In this document: piece by piece, positions 6,651-7,066 of the stretch
Layout: every line of letters begins with the position of its first letter
How positions within the stretch are numbered: position 1 is the stretch's first letter
From: JBCCBI01 sp039034155
GTDB lineage: Bacteria; Deinococcota; Deinococci; Deinococcales; Trueperaceae
Assembly: GCA_039034155.1 (NCBI GenBank)
Contig: JBCCBI010000295.1
Span: 1 to 7,066, forward strand
Direction: 5' to 3'
Length of the DNA: 7,066 bases
Position numbers and translations under genes: made by a program
The notes under the pieces: generated by a model
Seen by the model: the letters and a program-made list of their open reading frames with translations, nothing else
Told to the model about the DNA's origin: nothing
The model's database searches: none

Positions 6651-6694
6651 AAGAGCCTCGAGCGAGTCACCAAATCAGACAGCTCGAGGCTGTT
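6651..6694. repeat. Inverted GCTCGAGGC pair forming a hairpin between divergent genes
   Basis: Arms 6651-6663 and 6682-6694 pair over 13 bases with one mismatch, around an 18-base loop. As in the hairpin at 453-506, each arm carries one copy of the word (cores 6657-6662 and 6683-6688). It stands between the 5' ends of the OYE gene (minus, start 6590) and the sulfotransferase gene (plus, start 6749), which is not where a normal terminator belongs. If a promoter lies upstream of the hairpin on either strand, it would fall in a leader and could attenuate transcription. No confident promoter is visible in 6591-6748. Confidence 0.65.
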
Positions 6695-6748
6695 ATCATG
6701 AGTCAGCTTGTAACTCAAGCAGCAATGTAATAACAAGAAAGGCCTTTC

Positions 6749-7066
6749 ATGACGAATTCACCACCGCAAAGGGCACGCGCAACCAATACAGATGAGTTAA
6801 GCGTCATCATGAGTAGGCTTTTCACGCAAGAAAGTAGACAACGCGGCATGTCGTTTCAGCCTCATACTGATGACATCATCATCTCCCCATATGCCAAATG
6901 TGGCACAACCTGGCTCCAACAAATTGCTCACGGCCTGCGCACACGGGGCAGCATGGACTTTGAAGAAATCACCTGCGTGACACCTTGGTTAGAAATAGCT
7001 TACGACCTAGCTTGGGATCTAGACGCGCCTCAGGTCGCCAGCCCACGCGTTTACAAAAGCCACCTC
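6749..7066 (+). CDS. PAPS-dependent sulfotransferase, N-terminal part (runs off the window)
   Basis: The first 106 residues of a Sulfotransfer_1-family protein, which would move a sulfuryl group from PAPS to a hydroxyl or amine on a small molecule; the acceptor cannot be told. Visible: DDIIISPYAKCGTTWLQQI (41-59), whose AKCGTTW matches the PAPS 5'-phosphosulfate loop (usually PKSGTTW) with K50 as the PAPS-contacting lysine; TPWLE (78-82), as in cytosolic sulfotransferases; and PRVYKSHL (99-106), in which H105 corresponds to the catalytic histidine of the K(T/S)HLP motif. Related proteins are about 270-320 residues, so roughly two thirds lies beyond the right edge. The ATG at 6749 has a GAAAGG element six bases upstream. 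There is no signal peptide, so it is probably cytoplasmic. It is divergent from the OYE gene. Confidence 0.9.
   Translation, partial: MTNSPPQRARATNTDELSVIMSRLFTQESRQRGMSFQPHTDDIIISPYAKCGTTWLQQIAHGLRTRGSMDFEEITCVTPWLEIAYDLAWDLDAPQVASPRVYKSHL

Noticed and set aside
5662..6736. Several open frames of 61-130 codons antisense to, or out of phase with, the OYE gene
   Set aside because: They are shadows of a high-GC gene with an intact full-length OYE frame; none has a recognisable domain.
1..7066. CRISPR array, tRNA, rRNA or insertion sequence
   Set aside because: No regularly spaced direct repeats, tRNA-like cloverleaf or transposase motifs were seen; the GCTCGAG copies are irregularly spaced and too short for CRISPR repeats.

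Overview
The window looks like chromosomal DNA from a gammaproteobacterium. This is an inference from gene content and moderate GC; no rRNA or tRNA is present to fix the taxonomy. It holds small housekeeping or accessory enzymes with roughly 50-60% GC in sampled stretches, interrupted by one long AT-rich gene (about 37% GC in a sampled stretch).

Layout. Bases 1-438 hold two gene remnants lying back to back: an unidentified minus-strand reading frame (1-240) and, on the plus strand, the last ~67 residues of a flavin-dependent amine oxidase (about 238-438). A perfect 19-bp stem hairpin (453-506) separates that remnant from a convergent small GNAT-fold acetyltransferase gene (647-925, minus). 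Divergent from it is a plus-strand pair: a DUF5662 protein (1061-1480) and a PhzF-family isomerase-like protein (1500-2390). Next is a 960-residue PHP-phosphoesterase/SMC-type ATPase fusion (2504-5386) with its own near-consensus sigma70 promoter and good ribosome binding site. It matches the architecture of the single-gene antiphage system Ppl, also annotated as TrlF-family ATPase. Convergent to it is a class III Old Yellow Enzyme (5505-6590, minus). Divergent from that, running off the right edge, is the N-terminal third of a PAPS-dependent sulfotransferase (6749->7066).

The strongest signal not explained by the genes is a short repeated word. CTCGAG occurs 13 times, and all 13 copies extend to GCTCGAG on one strand or the other, against fewer than one expected for such a heptamer. 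Four copies form two inverted pairs that make intergenic hairpins; nine are single, in genes and spacers. Copies inside genes are read in all three codon phases, so the constraint acts on DNA, not protein. None lies in the 3.2 kb containing the PHP/ATPase gene. This is how DNA-uptake sequences behave in Neisseriaceae and Pasteurellaceae (single copies plus inverted pairs as terminators), and the gap supports recent acquisition of the putative defence gene between the PhzF and OYE genes.

The genes do not form one pathway. The ordinary enzymes are a mixed set of redox and small-molecule functions, and the PHP/ATPase gene looks like a self-contained cargo module inserted among them.
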